64,000 nucleotides of DNA from Shinisaurus crocodilurus (lineage: Eukaryota > Chordata > Lepidosauria > Squamata > Shinisauridae), in NCBI GenBank assembly GCA_021292165.1, contig CM037877.1:129822274-129886273 (forward strand). The letters are read 5' to 3'. Positions 24,001-29,757 of the stretch are shown piece by piece. The notes beneath the pieces were generated by a model. The model searched no databases. It saw nothing but the letters and a program-made list of their open reading frames with translations, and was not told the origin of the DNA. Position 1 is the first letter of the stretch. Each line of letters starts with the position of its first letter. The translations under genes were made by a program, and so were the position numbers.

Positions 24001-26185
24001 AGGAGGCAGGGTGGGGAAAGCCAGCCGAGTCCCCTTTCCTCCTCCATTGGAGAAGCGGAGGGGACCTGGCCACTTCTACTTTGCCTCTTGTGGGAAGGAG
24101 GCAGGGTGGGCAAAGAAGGGGCAGAGCCAACCCAGTCCCCATTGATCCTCCATCGGAAGGATGATGGGGACTAGGCCAGCCCAGCCTCGCTGCATGCAGA
24201 GCTTCTCTAACTGCGCCCTACGCAAAATTTGCTCTGTACCCTGGTGTAAACTTTATACCTGGCCCAAGTCCCTTCCATGAGGGCTATATTTACCAACGGC
24301 ATTACAATCCAGTTTTTGCTGAGAAGTGGAGCTATGATAAGATTGTTATTGGAGAAAAACTCTCTAGAAGAAGACCAGGGCTGGCACAAGACCTGCCACC
24401 ACCTAAGGTGGGAAGACGCGCCCTCCTCCGCCTCTCCCCCACCCAGCCGCTGCCGCCACTGCATGTCTTCCCCTCAGTGCCTTGTTCCGAGTGATCCTTC
24501 CTCAGAGAGCTGACCCCGACCCCAAGATCAGCACCGGTGATCTCCAGGGTCACCTGACCGAAAACAGCAGAATGAAATTTAATAGGGATAAATGCCAAGT
24601 GCTGCACCTAGGGAGAGGAAACCAAATGCAGAGTTACAGAATGGGGGACACTTGGCTCAACAATACTACAAGTGAGAAGGATCTTGGAATTGTGGTAGAT
24701 CACAAACTGAATATGAGCCAGCAATGCGATGTGGCTGCAAAGAAGGCAAATGCTATTTTGGGCTGCATTAATAGAAGTATAGCTTCCAAATTGCGTGAAG
24801 TGATAATTCTCCTCTACTCGGCACTGGTTAGGCCCCATCTTGAGTACTGCGTCCAGTTCTGGGCACCACACTTTAAGAAGGATGTAGACAAACTGGAGAG
24901 GGTTCAGAGGAGGGCAACAAAGATGATAAAGGGACTGGAAACAAGGCCCTATGAGGAGAGACTGAAAGAACTGGGCATGTTTAGCCTTCAGAAGAGGAGA
25001 CTGAGGGGAGATATGATAGCACTCATCCAGTACTTAAAGGGTTGTCACAAAGAGGAGGGCCAGGATCTCTTCTCGATCATCCCAGTTTGCAGGACACGGA
25101 ATAATGGGCTCAAGTTACAGGAACCCAGATTCCACCTAAACATCAGGAAAAAATTCCTGACTGTCAGAGCAATAAAACAATGGAATCAACTACCTAGGGA
25201 GGTGGTGGGCTCTCCCACTCTGGAGGCATTCAAGATCAAAGGGATGCTTTGACCTGGATTCCTGCATTGAGCAGGGGGTTGGACTCTATGGCCTTGTAGG
25301 CCCCTTCCAACTCTACTTTTCTATGATTCTATGACCACACTGCCTCAGAGTGAGGCATTTGGCCAGGGTGGCCTCTCTAGAGAGCTGTGTTCCTAGAGAG
25401 CCCACCCACCTGATGCCTCACTCTGAGGAATCCTCAGAACAAGGCATCAGGCAGGCGATGCTCCAGAGAATCGTGCCGGCTACTCTCTGGAACACCATGT
25501 GGGTCAGTGCCTCACTCTGAGGATGCCTCAGAGTGAGACATTGGCCCACAACTCTAAAGAATCATGCCAGCTGCTCTCTTGTTGTGCCATTTGCCACAGA
25601 AGGAGAGTAAGGCATAGGGTGACAGGCAGGTCATGCAGCCATCCTGACAGTGGGGGAGGGCACACGATCTGCCACCCTTCTGGTTCTGCCACCTGAGGTG
25701 GGGGATTCACCCCACCTTATGGGAGGGCCAGCCCTGGGAAAAAAAGCCTTCTTACCCACCCCCCATTGCCCTCAGAATGGGTTCTTATTTTCTCTATTCA
25801 GTCAAATAGCTAGTAAAACTGATACTTCTCTTTTTTTCCAGGTATGTGAAAAGCCCACGCCACACCATCCAAGTGGACTACATTGAATACATGGATGAAC
25901 TGGCCTCTCTGATAGGTGTGAAGCCCAACATATGGCCTCTGTTTCTCACAGATCCCAAGCTGGCCTGGGAGGTTATGTTTGGGCCATGCACACCATACCA
26001 GTACCGGCCTGCAAGGACCCAAGAAATGGGATAGAGCCAGGGAAGCTATCCTGACCCAGCATGACCGGATCCTGAAACCCTTGAGAACTAGGCCTGTTGA
26101 CAACTCAAACAATACTTTGGTGCCCCTTTGGTTTAAGTTGGTTGCCCTTGTTGCTCTCTTGGCTGTAATTTGTGCTTATTTTTAA
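5838..26185 (+). CDS. FMO5: FMO5, flavin-containing monooxygenase 5 (3' part, six exons, frameshifted end)
   Basis: The product is a flavin-containing monooxygenase, an NADPH- and FAD-dependent enzyme of the ER membrane that oxygenates nucleophilic heteroatoms; FMO5 is known for Baeyer-Villiger type activity. Six exons are joined by consensus GT-AG introns: 5838-6000, 10481-10623, 18933-19132, 21033-21385, 21608-21680 and 25842-26185. Exon lengths match the conserved FMO pattern. Diagnostic motifs are VCTGHHTNA, the NADPH-binding GIGNSG and the FMO hallmark FATGY. The FAD-binding N terminus must lie before the window. The symbol FMO5 (over other FMOs) rests on resemblance and on the adjacent PRKAB2 on the same strand, as in the human 1q21.1 region. 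One extra base at 26008-26009 breaks the last exon. Confidence 0.85.
6072..6280 (+). mobile_element. CR1/L3-like LINE 3' end
   Basis: The segment has the typical order CATTATGGCTATATATTAC, CAGAGGCAGTATGCC, CAGTTGCTGGGGAA, then GGTGTGATCCAGTATGGCTCTTCCTG. The same module occurs in reverse at 22585-22770 and 57362-57530. It begins a few bases after the end of the segment duplicated at 1192-1294. No coding sequence. Confidence 0.6.
6500..7002. repeat. A/C-rich stretch with a foldback at 6866-6938
   Basis: An A/C-rich tract (6550-6700) is followed by an inverted repeat. The left arm is 6866-6890 (starts ACCATTTTTATTTTC) and the right arm 6915-6938 (ends AAATAAAAATGGT), with a 24-bp loop holding GGGGCCC. 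It looks like the core of a small MITE. The long open frames on both strands here lack any protein similarity that I recognise. Confidence 0.45.
7003..7197 (-). mobile_element. tRNA-derived SINE
   Basis: On the - strand the head reads like a tRNA gene: an A-box-like AGTGGTAGAGCACCTGC and a B-box region (GGTCC then CCAATCCC). The body follows with CATCTCCAGGTAGGGCTGGG and CTGGAGAGCCGCTGCCAG, ending near TATATGGCAGCTTCTTATG. This arrangement is that of common reptile tRNA-derived SINEs. It is not a functional tRNA: there is no cloverleaf beyond the head. Confidence 0.75.
7365..7952 (+). mobile_element. L2-type LINE 3' end
   Basis: An 85-codon frame (7430-7687) encodes the C-terminal end of an L2 ORF2: [20 protein letters not shown] then [18 protein letters not shown]. 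After a frameshift come [16 protein letters not shown] codons and a T-rich 3' UTR ending GCTTCGGCTATTGGGCGG. It is 5'-truncated. The tail runs into a TAGA microsatellite, consistent with a simple-repeat 3' tail. Confidence 0.8.
7953..7982 (+). repeat. (TAGA)n microsatellite
   Basis: About seven TAGA units follow directly on the L2 3' end. Confidence 0.9.
8274..8568. repeat. Large imperfect foldback element
   Basis: The left arm (about 8274-8375) and right arm (about 8455-8568) are inverted copies of each other. Shared blocks are ACACCCATGGGTGCC, CCCACTCATAGGTTG and GTCTGAACC with their complements. Single-base changes are scattered, so it is old. No transposase and no clear target duplication are seen; it is probably a foldback MITE. 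Confidence 0.6.
8650..9535. repeat. GC-rich unclassified repeat with internal subrepeats
   Basis: A C-rich tract (8690-8860) is followed by repeated units around ATGCCTGGCTCT, TCAGAGCCAGGCAT and GGCATGGCTCTTCAGAG in both orientations. The style resembles the interior of the hAT-like element at 24376-25736, which also carries GGCATTTGG and TCTAGAGAGCT blocks. The overlapping open frames are a by-product of low stop density in GC-rich DNA. I cannot assign a family. Confidence 0.45.
9536..10175. other. FMO5 intron, no gene seen
   Basis: Plain intronic sequence. I see no exon signal or recognisable repeat. Confidence 0.4.
10176..10424 (-). mobile_element. tRNA-derived SINE (Sauria-SINE-like), copy 1
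   Basis: On the - strand it starts CCAGTGTGGCGTAGTGGTG (A box) and has CGGGTTCTAGTCCC (B box). It continues through CACTGGGTGACTTTGGGCC and CTCACAGGGTTGTTGTGAGG, and ends GGTATAAATATAATAAATA. Other copies are at 28561-28818, 29561-29687 and 48586-48952. It ends 56 bp before FMO5 exon 5, so it sits close to the branch-point region. Confidence 0.85.
10481..10623 (+). CDS. FMO5: FMO5 coding exon 5
   Basis: A 143-nt exon with acceptor TTGCTTACAG and donor GTTTGG. It encodes [20 protein letters not shown] and then [19 protein letters not shown], whose GIGNSG is the NADPH-binding Rossmann glycine motif. Length and phase agree with the matching mammalian exon. No stop or frameshift is present. Confidence 0.92.
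10992..11189 (+). pseudogene. CR1 ORF1 N-terminal zinc finger and coiled coil (frameshifted)
   Basis: The frame encodes a CNVC...CNKC pair, a possible zinc-binding finger, followed by [17 protein letters not shown], a short heptad coiled coil. This is the usual start of CR1 ORF1 proteins. A frameshift separates it from the esterase part, which begins in another frame at 11165, so one ORF1 protein cannot be made from this copy. Confidence 0.7.
11165..11995 (+). CDS. CR1 ORF1 protein, SGNH-hydrolase (esterase) domain
   Basis: A 276-codon frame. After an acidic, low-complexity N terminus and a basic [10 protein letters not shown] stretch come the SGNH hydrolase blocks: GDSLLRG (nucleophile serine, about residue 117), HVGTND (about residue 167) and DGLHLT (catalytic Asp/His, about residue 257). 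All catalytic positions are present. In CR1 elements this domain belongs to ORF1p, which binds the element's RNA and may act on membranes or lipids. The frame ends with RALN, 38 bases before the ORF2 frame. The copy's missing RT makes it non-autonomous. Confidence 0.8.
   Translation: MGLQQQSIVQEPEGQRQDEAEAETAETRENNVGGTPWKRVTVRSRRTRRHSALVEAVELSNRFQVLGDESRGQPAEDELPGTQRDSEQEAEGQSSGGNQTKAYSKRKRRVLIVGDSLLRGIEAKVCSEDPWTRQVCCLPGARIKDVTEQLPRLIQPTNTYPFLLFHVGTNDTAKRSYKEITSDFEELGRELKNFGAQIVFSSILPVLGRGIERERKILRVNDWLRRWCRREGFGFWDHGLHFLEDGLLAKDGLHLTRTGKNVFGHSMRNLIRRALN
12033..13669 (+). pseudogene. CR1 ORF2 (APE endonuclease and start of RT), frameshifted and deleted
   Basis: Two overlapping frames (12033-12683 and 12665-13669) together give an APE-type endonuclease: [43 protein letters not shown] and SDHVILEF. 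A linker and the RT start follow ([17 protein letters not shown]). A frameshift near 12660-12683 splits the endonuclease. After DWRRANVV the frame enters C-terminal sequence and stops, removing the RT palm and its YADD/FADD site. It cannot encode an active RT. Confidence 0.85.
13886..14521. other. FMO5 intron 5, unclassified sequence with a repeated 15-mer
   Basis: The stretch separates two CR1 copies. GCTGGACAGGAGGAG occurs twice (near 14192 and 14291), and AGAGTAGGCCGAGCAGAG faces CTCTGCTCAGCCTACT as a short inverted repeat. It ends in a GC-rich region near 14450-14500. I see no gene. Confidence 0.4.
14522..15235 (+). mobile_element. CR1 LINE fragment, internally deleted
   Basis: RT coding sequence starts at the [11 protein letters not shown] block and runs through [10 protein letters not shown], a split [24 protein letters not shown] and the [10 protein letters not shown] region to DLDEEVQG. 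There it jumps directly to the TTCTATGATTCTATGATT tail. The FADD active-site block and the ORF2 C terminus are missing. A small deletion and frameshifts occur near 14805 and 15025. This is the second CR1 in this intron whose middle has been joined to near its 3' end. Confidence 0.8.
15328..16149 (-). pseudogene. PIF/Harbinger (HARBI1-like) transposase, truncated
   Basis: A 273-codon frame on the - strand resembles HARBI1-type DDE transposases: a helix-turn-helix-like [18 protein letters not shown], the first catalytic Asp in ALDISHVQI and the second in [13 protein letters not shown]. It ends at [13 protein letters not shown], just before the segment that normally holds the third catalytic acid (E). 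The N-terminal part is intact over more than 250 residues. No TIRs or 3-bp TA-rich target duplication could be confirmed. It lies in FMO5 intron 5, opposite to the gene, and is probably a dead remnant. Confidence 0.75.
16150..17728. other. FMO5 intron 5, no gene seen
   Basis: It may include flanks of the Harbinger element. TAGGG-like repeats (GGTAGGGTAGGGTAGGG) occur near 16434-16450. Open frames of 60-130 codons have no recognisable similarity. Confidence 0.4.
17729..17864. mobile_element. Palindromic hAT-type MITE (family A), copy 2
   Basis: A 136-bp palindrome from CAGGGCTCTCCAACC to GGTTGGAGAGCCCTG. It is flanked by an exact 8-bp duplication GTCTAGAC (17721-17728 and 17865-17872), which fits the hAT target pattern nTnnnnAn. 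This copy gives clear evidence for the superfamily. Confidence 0.92.
17873..18548. other. FMO5 intron 5, no gene seen
   Basis: Ordinary intronic sequence with a C-rich run near 18460. No exon or classified repeat found. Confidence 0.4.
18549..18705 (+). mobile_element. 5S rRNA-derived SINE with CR1-type tail, copy A
   Basis: The head matches the 3' half of vertebrate 5S rRNA: AAGCTAAGCAGGGTC, GGCCTGG, then TACTTGGATGGGAGACC, which are the A box, intermediate element and C box of the 5S internal promoter. After a short CCTCCTCTAGTT linker it continues as a CR1 3' end (CTGCATTGAGCAGGGGG, TTGGACTC, a CTATGAT tail). It is too degraded at the 5' side to be a 5S gene. Sister copies lie at 40768-40940 and 47451-47613, with a headless one at 37453-37544. 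Confidence 0.88.
18933..19132 (+). CDS. FMO5: FMO5 coding exon 6
   Basis: A 200-nt exon with acceptor TTTGCGCAG and donor GTACCA. It encodes [20 protein letters not shown], then [12 protein letters not shown] and [12 protein letters not shown]. Length and content equal the mammalian exon 6 segment, which lines the NADPH domain. The frame is open and in phase with exons 5 and 7. Confidence 0.92.
19180..19314. mobile_element. Palindromic hAT-type MITE (family A), copy 3
   Basis: A 135-bp palindrome starting 48 bp after FMO5 exon 6. Exact 8-bp duplications ATTTATTC flank it (19172-19179 and 19315-19322). Its interior has the CAACTCCCAGCATGCCCCAG block and complement around a CTATACTG centre. 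Confidence 0.92.
19323..20811. other. FMO5 intron 6, no gene seen
   Basis: A 60-codon open frame at 19961-20143 ([13 protein letters not shown]...) has no known similarity and no splice support. The rest is unremarkable intronic DNA. Confidence 0.4.
20812..20948. mobile_element. Palindromic hAT-type MITE (family A), copy 4
   Basis: The same palindrome as the neighbouring copies, from CAGGGGATATCCAACC to GGTTGGAGAGCCCTG. The flanks ATCTAAAG and CAAAGAAC do not match, so the duplication is not preserved. It lies 84 bp upstream of FMO5 exon 7. Confidence 0.85.
20984..21024 (+). repeat. (GTT)n and (CTTA)n microsatellites
   Basis: A TTG/GTT run (about 20984-21001) is followed by several ACTT units, immediately before the polypyrimidine tract of FMO5 exon 7. 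Length variation here could affect that acceptor; this is inference. Confidence 0.8.
21033..21385 (+). CDS. FMO5: FMO5 coding exon 7
   Basis: A 353-nt exon with acceptor ACATTTTCAG and donor GTAAGC. It carries the family hallmark FATGY within [15 protein letters not shown], plus [19 protein letters not shown] and [17 protein letters not shown]. It is three nucleotides (one codon) shorter than the 356 nt I recall for human FMOs. The exon ends one base into the glycine codon that exon 8 completes. Confidence 0.92.
21608..21680 (+). CDS. FMO5: FMO5 coding exon 8
   Basis: A 73-nt exon with acceptor GTTTTCTAG and donor GTATGT. It encodes [20 protein letters not shown] and MAKR and is the same length as mammalian FMO exon 8. 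It is separated from exon 7 by a 222-bp intron and from exon 9 by a 4.2-kb repeat-filled intron. Confidence 0.9.
21930..22430 (+). mobile_element. Degraded L2-like LINE 3' end
   Basis: The order is that of an old L2-type 3' end: a CTCACAACGGATG block, T-rich UTR, TTTTGTTTGCTGCCTTGGATG, then TTATAAATATTTAAATAAAG. No open frame survives. It lies in FMO5 intron 8. Confidence 0.5.
22585..22770 (-). mobile_element. CR1/L3-like LINE 3' end
   Basis: The + strand reads GAGCCCTGCTGGATCAGACC, CACACAGTGGCCAACCAGC, CCCCAGCAACTGGTGTACA, then ACTGCCTGCCTCTGATACTT. This is the reverse complement of the module at 6072-6280. Confidence 0.6.
23568..24243. mobile_element. hAT-type non-autonomous DNA transposon, 676 bp
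   Basis: The ends are CAGGGGCGCAGAACC and GCTCTGTACCCTG. Exact 8-bp duplications GTGTAAAC flank it (23560-23567 and 24244-24251), fitting nTnnnnAn. The interior is GC-rich with inverted blocks (CCCCATCTGAGGTGGGAGAT and CCATTGATCCTCCATCGG) and no transposase. The long open frames on both strands reflect GC content. It lies in FMO5 intron 8. Confidence 0.85.
24376..25736. mobile_element. hAT-like element split by a CR1 insertion
   Basis: Inverted ends CAGGGCTGGCAC and GGCCAGCCCTG, each followed inward by a CTGCCACC...GGTGGG block, bracket GC-rich sequence. A CR1 3' fragment (24549-25334) sits inside. The flanking octamers AAGAAGAC and GGAAAAAA do not match, so the boundaries are less certain than for the element at 23568. 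Confidence 0.6.
24549..25334 (+). mobile_element. CR1 LINE 3' end (5'-truncated)
   Basis: A long open frame running to 25252 encodes the ORF2 C terminus: [20 protein letters not shown], then [28 protein letters not shown] and [17 protein letters not shown]. It then reads [11 protein letters not shown] and a 3' UTR with TGAGCAGGGGGTTGGACTC and the TTCTATGATTCTATG tail. The frame has no stop over more than 230 codons, so this copy is fairly young. It is nested in the hAT-like element in FMO5 intron 8. Confidence 0.88.
25842..26185 (+). CDS. FMO5: FMO5 terminal exon 9, with a +1 frameshift
   Basis: The acceptor TTTTTTTCCAG is strong and the frame continues from exon 8: [19 protein letters not shown], then [20 protein letters not shown] and [10 protein letters not shown]. 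After this arginine an extra C (CGGCCTG where CGGCTG is expected, 26006-26010) shifts the frame. The reading frame then ends at TAG 26032-26034 after eight foreign residues. The expected frame continues open from [15 protein letters not shown] to a hydrophobic tail [15 protein letters not shown] and stop at 26183-26185. The lost 58 residues include the C-terminal ER membrane anchor. It could be a sequencing error, a polymorphism or early gene decay; every other exon is intact. Confidence 0.88.
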
Positions 26186-27329
26186 GTACTAAAGATCTAC
26201 GTTGTTAAATACCAGGTGTAATTAAATTAAGCCTGATCTTCTGGTTCCTTTTGGTTTTATCTTTTAATCTGTGTGCCTTTTGATTCATCCTGCTTAAGTC
26301 TGTACATAGATTGTTGTGGAGAAAGCCTTCTCACATGTACTTCCCCATTCTATAATTAATGTGAGCCAGTTTTGCCTCATGAGAACTATTTTTTTTAATT
26401 TACATTTTCCTGGATGCCCTGAAATTAATCTGTTAAAGTGCAGCCTATAGAAAATATGTGACTTGGATCTTCTCTGGAAATTGAGCTTTGTTCTGCAATG
26501 TAGCTACTGTAAACAGGCAGATGATATAGCTGGATATGAATATGTGTGACAGTGACTCCAAAGTAGGAGCCAAAGTGCTCCACTAGTGGTTGAAAGGAGG
26601 TAAACAGTGCCAGGGGCACACCAAATAAGGGACAGAAACCAAAAGCAGTGGCCATTTTATGTCACTGTAAGAAATGCACGGTGTTTAAGTAAAGATTGAT
26701 TATTGCACAGACCCTCTTTACAAAGTCTACAACAGCAAACATTACAGTTTAAGGCTATAGTTCTCTATGGGAAAAGCAGGCCTCCCCAAGGAGGCTCAGA
26801 CTGTCACCTAGAGAGAATCCTATGGTCCCTGGAGAGCATCCCAGGAAACATAGGATTGTTCAGAGTTCCCATCCCCCTCGCAGCCACCATGGAAAGTATT
26901 ATGACGGCTGCTTCCCAAGGTCGCAAATGTGGCCTTGGAGAGGAAAAGGCCCAGCTCTCGGCAGCACACCCGCTCTAGACAGGCCCAGAGGCCCATCTCA
27001 AGGGAAATTGCACAACAGTAGGATGGAGAGAGAAACATCACTTCCATTTCTCTTCCTGCCCTACTGGCAGCAGCCTGGCAGGGCAATGGATACTTCCTCC
27101 TTCCTAGGGGAGGAGGTACCTACTCCACTGTTTCCCTTCTAGCTCCAGACGAATTGCTCCTTAAACACAGGACTAGCTAGTTATGCTGTGACTAGCTCCA
27201 CATTGTTTGAGGTTTAATGTATGGGTTCAATGCAGCTAGATGTTAAACTAGCCTTAACCATGTTACCCAGTTGAAAACAGAGTCCCCTGAAAGTACTTCT
27301 CATGTAAACAACATATACAGCCATTATTG
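26186..27329. other. FMO5 3' UTR and downstream flank
   Basis: The sequence after the FMO5 stop is T-rich and holds no coding signal. I found no unmistakable AATAAA close to the stop; AGTAAA near 26690 is a possible variant signal. From about 26815 a unit with AATCCTATGGTCCCTGGAGA and a facing CATAGGATTGTTC resembles the foldback start at 27850. Confidence 0.45.
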
Positions 27330-27462
27330 TATTTATATTTCTATTTTAATGTTTTTGGTTTTAAGATTGTTTTTATCCTGTTTTTCTTATAAACTGCCCA
27401 GGGAGCCTTTTGACTGATGGGCGGTAAATAAATATACTAAATAAATAAATAAATAAGAAAAA

Positions 27463-27493
<31 letters not shown>

Positions 27494-27500
27494 GAAAAAA
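27330..27500 (+). mobile_element. L2-type 3' tail followed by (GAAA)n
   Basis: TTTTTATCCTG, ACTGCCCAGGGAGCC and GGGCGGTAAATAAATA are the last bases of an L2-type LINE. They run into TAAA units and then about seven AAAG units (27462-27495). Confidence 0.65.
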
Positions 27501-27849
27501 GTTAACAGATTGGGGTTTTCTCTTAACGCATGGCCAGGATTTATGCTGTACTGAACTGACAATCCTGCCGACATGTAGAGCTTTTCCTGCTCTTTGGGTC
27601 AGGACCAATTTCTATACTTTCCATATAGATTCATATTTGTTTTTATTATATGTAACATAGGAACAGAGGTGCAACTTTAAAAAAAATTTCTTTATCTGAT
27701 ACATGTGCAATCAATTGCTGCATCCAGAATCTGATGCAAGTGTTGTAACAACATTTATTGGTGTGACCATTTCTGTGGTAAATAGGATCCACTTTTGATT
27801 ATGCATTTTTGCTTCTGCTGCTTCTTTTACTCTGATTTTTGCCTACTTA

Positions 27850-28330
27850 GGGAACAATCCTATGGCCCCTAGACAGTGTCTGGGGGCCATAGGATAGTTC
27901 AAATCCCCAGATCTGAGGTTGGAGGACAGCACTCCGACCTCAGAGCTGGGAATTGGAGCTCTGGACCCACCCCCCTCCCCTGCCTCCTTGCAGCAGGCGC
28001 AGAAAGAACCATGCCAGCTTCTCTCCGAGGTCGGGAAAGCAGCTCGGAAAGGGGTAAAAGGGGGTGTTTCGGGAGGCAGGAAGGGGAGGAGACTGGAAAG
28101 GCCAAGATACAAGCTATCTTGCAGCTGCTCCAACCCCCTTCCCTCCCGCTCCGAGATGCTCCAGCTAGAAGGGCAAAAAAGCCCATCTAGCAGAAAATGC
28201 AGGGTGGGACTATGACGGAACCTCTAGCGAGTCTGCCCAACAACCGGGAAAGGGAAGAAACCCGATTGGTTGGGTAGTTTGTGTAATCAGCCCACCCTGA
28301 TACCTTGAAGGGGAGGGGTTAAAAAAGGCT
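27850..28330. repeat. GC-rich repeat headed by a foldback
   Basis: ACAATCCTATGGCCCCTAGA faces GGGGGCCATAGGATAGTT as an inverted repeat (27854-27900), followed by GATCTGAGGTTGGAGGACAG facing TCCGACCTCAGAGCTGGG. The rest is GC-rich without family assignment. A related start occurs near 26815. No gene is seen. Confidence 0.45.
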
Positions 28331-28560
28331 GAAGGGAAGAAACTGTTAGAGGCGTGGGGGGGGGGTGCTAAGAAGGGTCTGGGTGGTTTGGGCTTTTATT
28401 ATTCCTACATATAGAGGTATCGAAGCAGTACCTGAGGTTGTGAGAATGAGATAGTGGAAATATATTTTGGTAACAGAAAAGACAATAAACTGGAACCTGT
28501 TAACACTATAAAAATTCCTGTACAAATAAAAGCTGTTATTTTTGTTGTTTTTCAACCATT

Positions 28561-28818
28561 TTATTTTTTATTTATTTTATTTATTATATTTATACCCCGC
28601 CTTTTTTCCTGCAAGGAACTCAAGGCGGCTTACATAATCCTCCTCCTCCTCCTCCTCCTCCTCTCCATTTTATCCTCACAACAACCCTGTGAGGTAGGTT
28701 AGGCAGAGAGTCAGTGACTGGCCCAAAGTCACCTAGTGAGTTTCATGGCTGAGCGGGGACTAGAACCCGGATCTCCTGAGTCCCAGTCCAACACTCTCAC
28801 CACTACGCCACACTGGCT
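28561..28818 (-). mobile_element. tRNA-derived SINE (Sauria-SINE-like), copy 2
   Basis: Full-length copy of the SINE at 10176-10424, with A box GTGGCGTAGTGGTG and B box GGGTTCTAGTCCC on the - strand and an expanded (CTC)n tract near 28640-28662. It lies between FMO5 and PRKAB2. Confidence 0.87.
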
Positions 28819-28819
28819 C

Positions 28820-29560
28820 TAACTGGCTCTAACCATGGCTAGAATGCTTAATGACTTTGGTCGAAAATGCTACTGAGGGTATTAAAAGGGACAGTGACAG
28901 GTCTGGGGCCAGGGCTTGTCACAGGGACAATGGGGAGGCCATGAAGATTGCCTCTGCTGCTCCTCCCGCTCTGCATGGGATGCCCATAAGCTTTCAAATT
29001 CGGGGGCTTACTGGCACTGTGCCCTTACTTCCTCATAAAGTCTAGCCTGAAGGCCCAGAAAAAACCTGTCTCCCACCTCTCAGTGACAGTGGCTTTTTTC
29101 TTTACATTTCACTTTCCTGTTAGGTTTTTTTTTTTGGGGGGGGGGGTCCCACCAGCAACCAAGAACAGATTGCCTGCATATGAATAACAAGAACACACAG
29201 TTCCATCCTCCAACACAGGGAAATGGCCAGGGGGCTGCCACTGCTGCCCCCTCCAAACCACACATTCAGTGCCCACATTGATATTTAACACCTTAGGGAG
29301 AGAGAAGGAGCAGGCCCACCAGAGAGTTTATGGGGCCTGGGGAAGGTGCTACAAGAACCCATGAATTTGTGTACAAGACTGGGGGACCATATGTGAGAAT
29401 TCTTGCATGCACAGACCACATGCAAGAAATAAAAATCTCACATGCAGCTCTTACTTGCCCTGGAAAAGAGGACTTTTCCATGGCAAGGGTAGATTGGCAG
29501 AGTTTACCTCAGAGACAAGTTAACAGCAAATGAAGCATTTATTAAACTTGTGCCACAAAG
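28820..29560. other. Intergenic DNA, no gene seen
   Basis: Contains a T-rich/G-rich run near 29127-29147. Open frames are short and unsupported. Confidence 0.4.
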
Positions 29561-29687
29561 TTATTTATTTATTTATTTATTATATTTATACCCCACCTTT
29601 TTTCCTGCAAGGAACCCAAGGCGGCTTACATAATCCTCCTCCTCCTCCCCATTTTATCCTCACAACAACCCTGTGAGGTAAGTTAGG
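29561..29687 (-). mobile_element. tRNA-derived SINE, 3' part only
   Basis: The A/T tail, the CAAGGAACCCAAGGCGGC block and the CACAACAACCCTGTGAGGT block are present, but the tRNA-like head is missing. It is a 5'-truncated copy ending about 70 bp before the LINE at 29758. Confidence 0.8.
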
Positions 29688-29757
29688 AAATAAAGAACAA
29701 AATAACGGCAAAGTTTGAAATACTTTCTTTGTTTAGGTGCGTGCAAGGGAAATTGCA

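Noticed and set aside
23658..24174. Several 90-137 codon frames in intron 8
   Set aside because: They lie within the hAT element 23568-24243, which is GC-rich and has no transposase.
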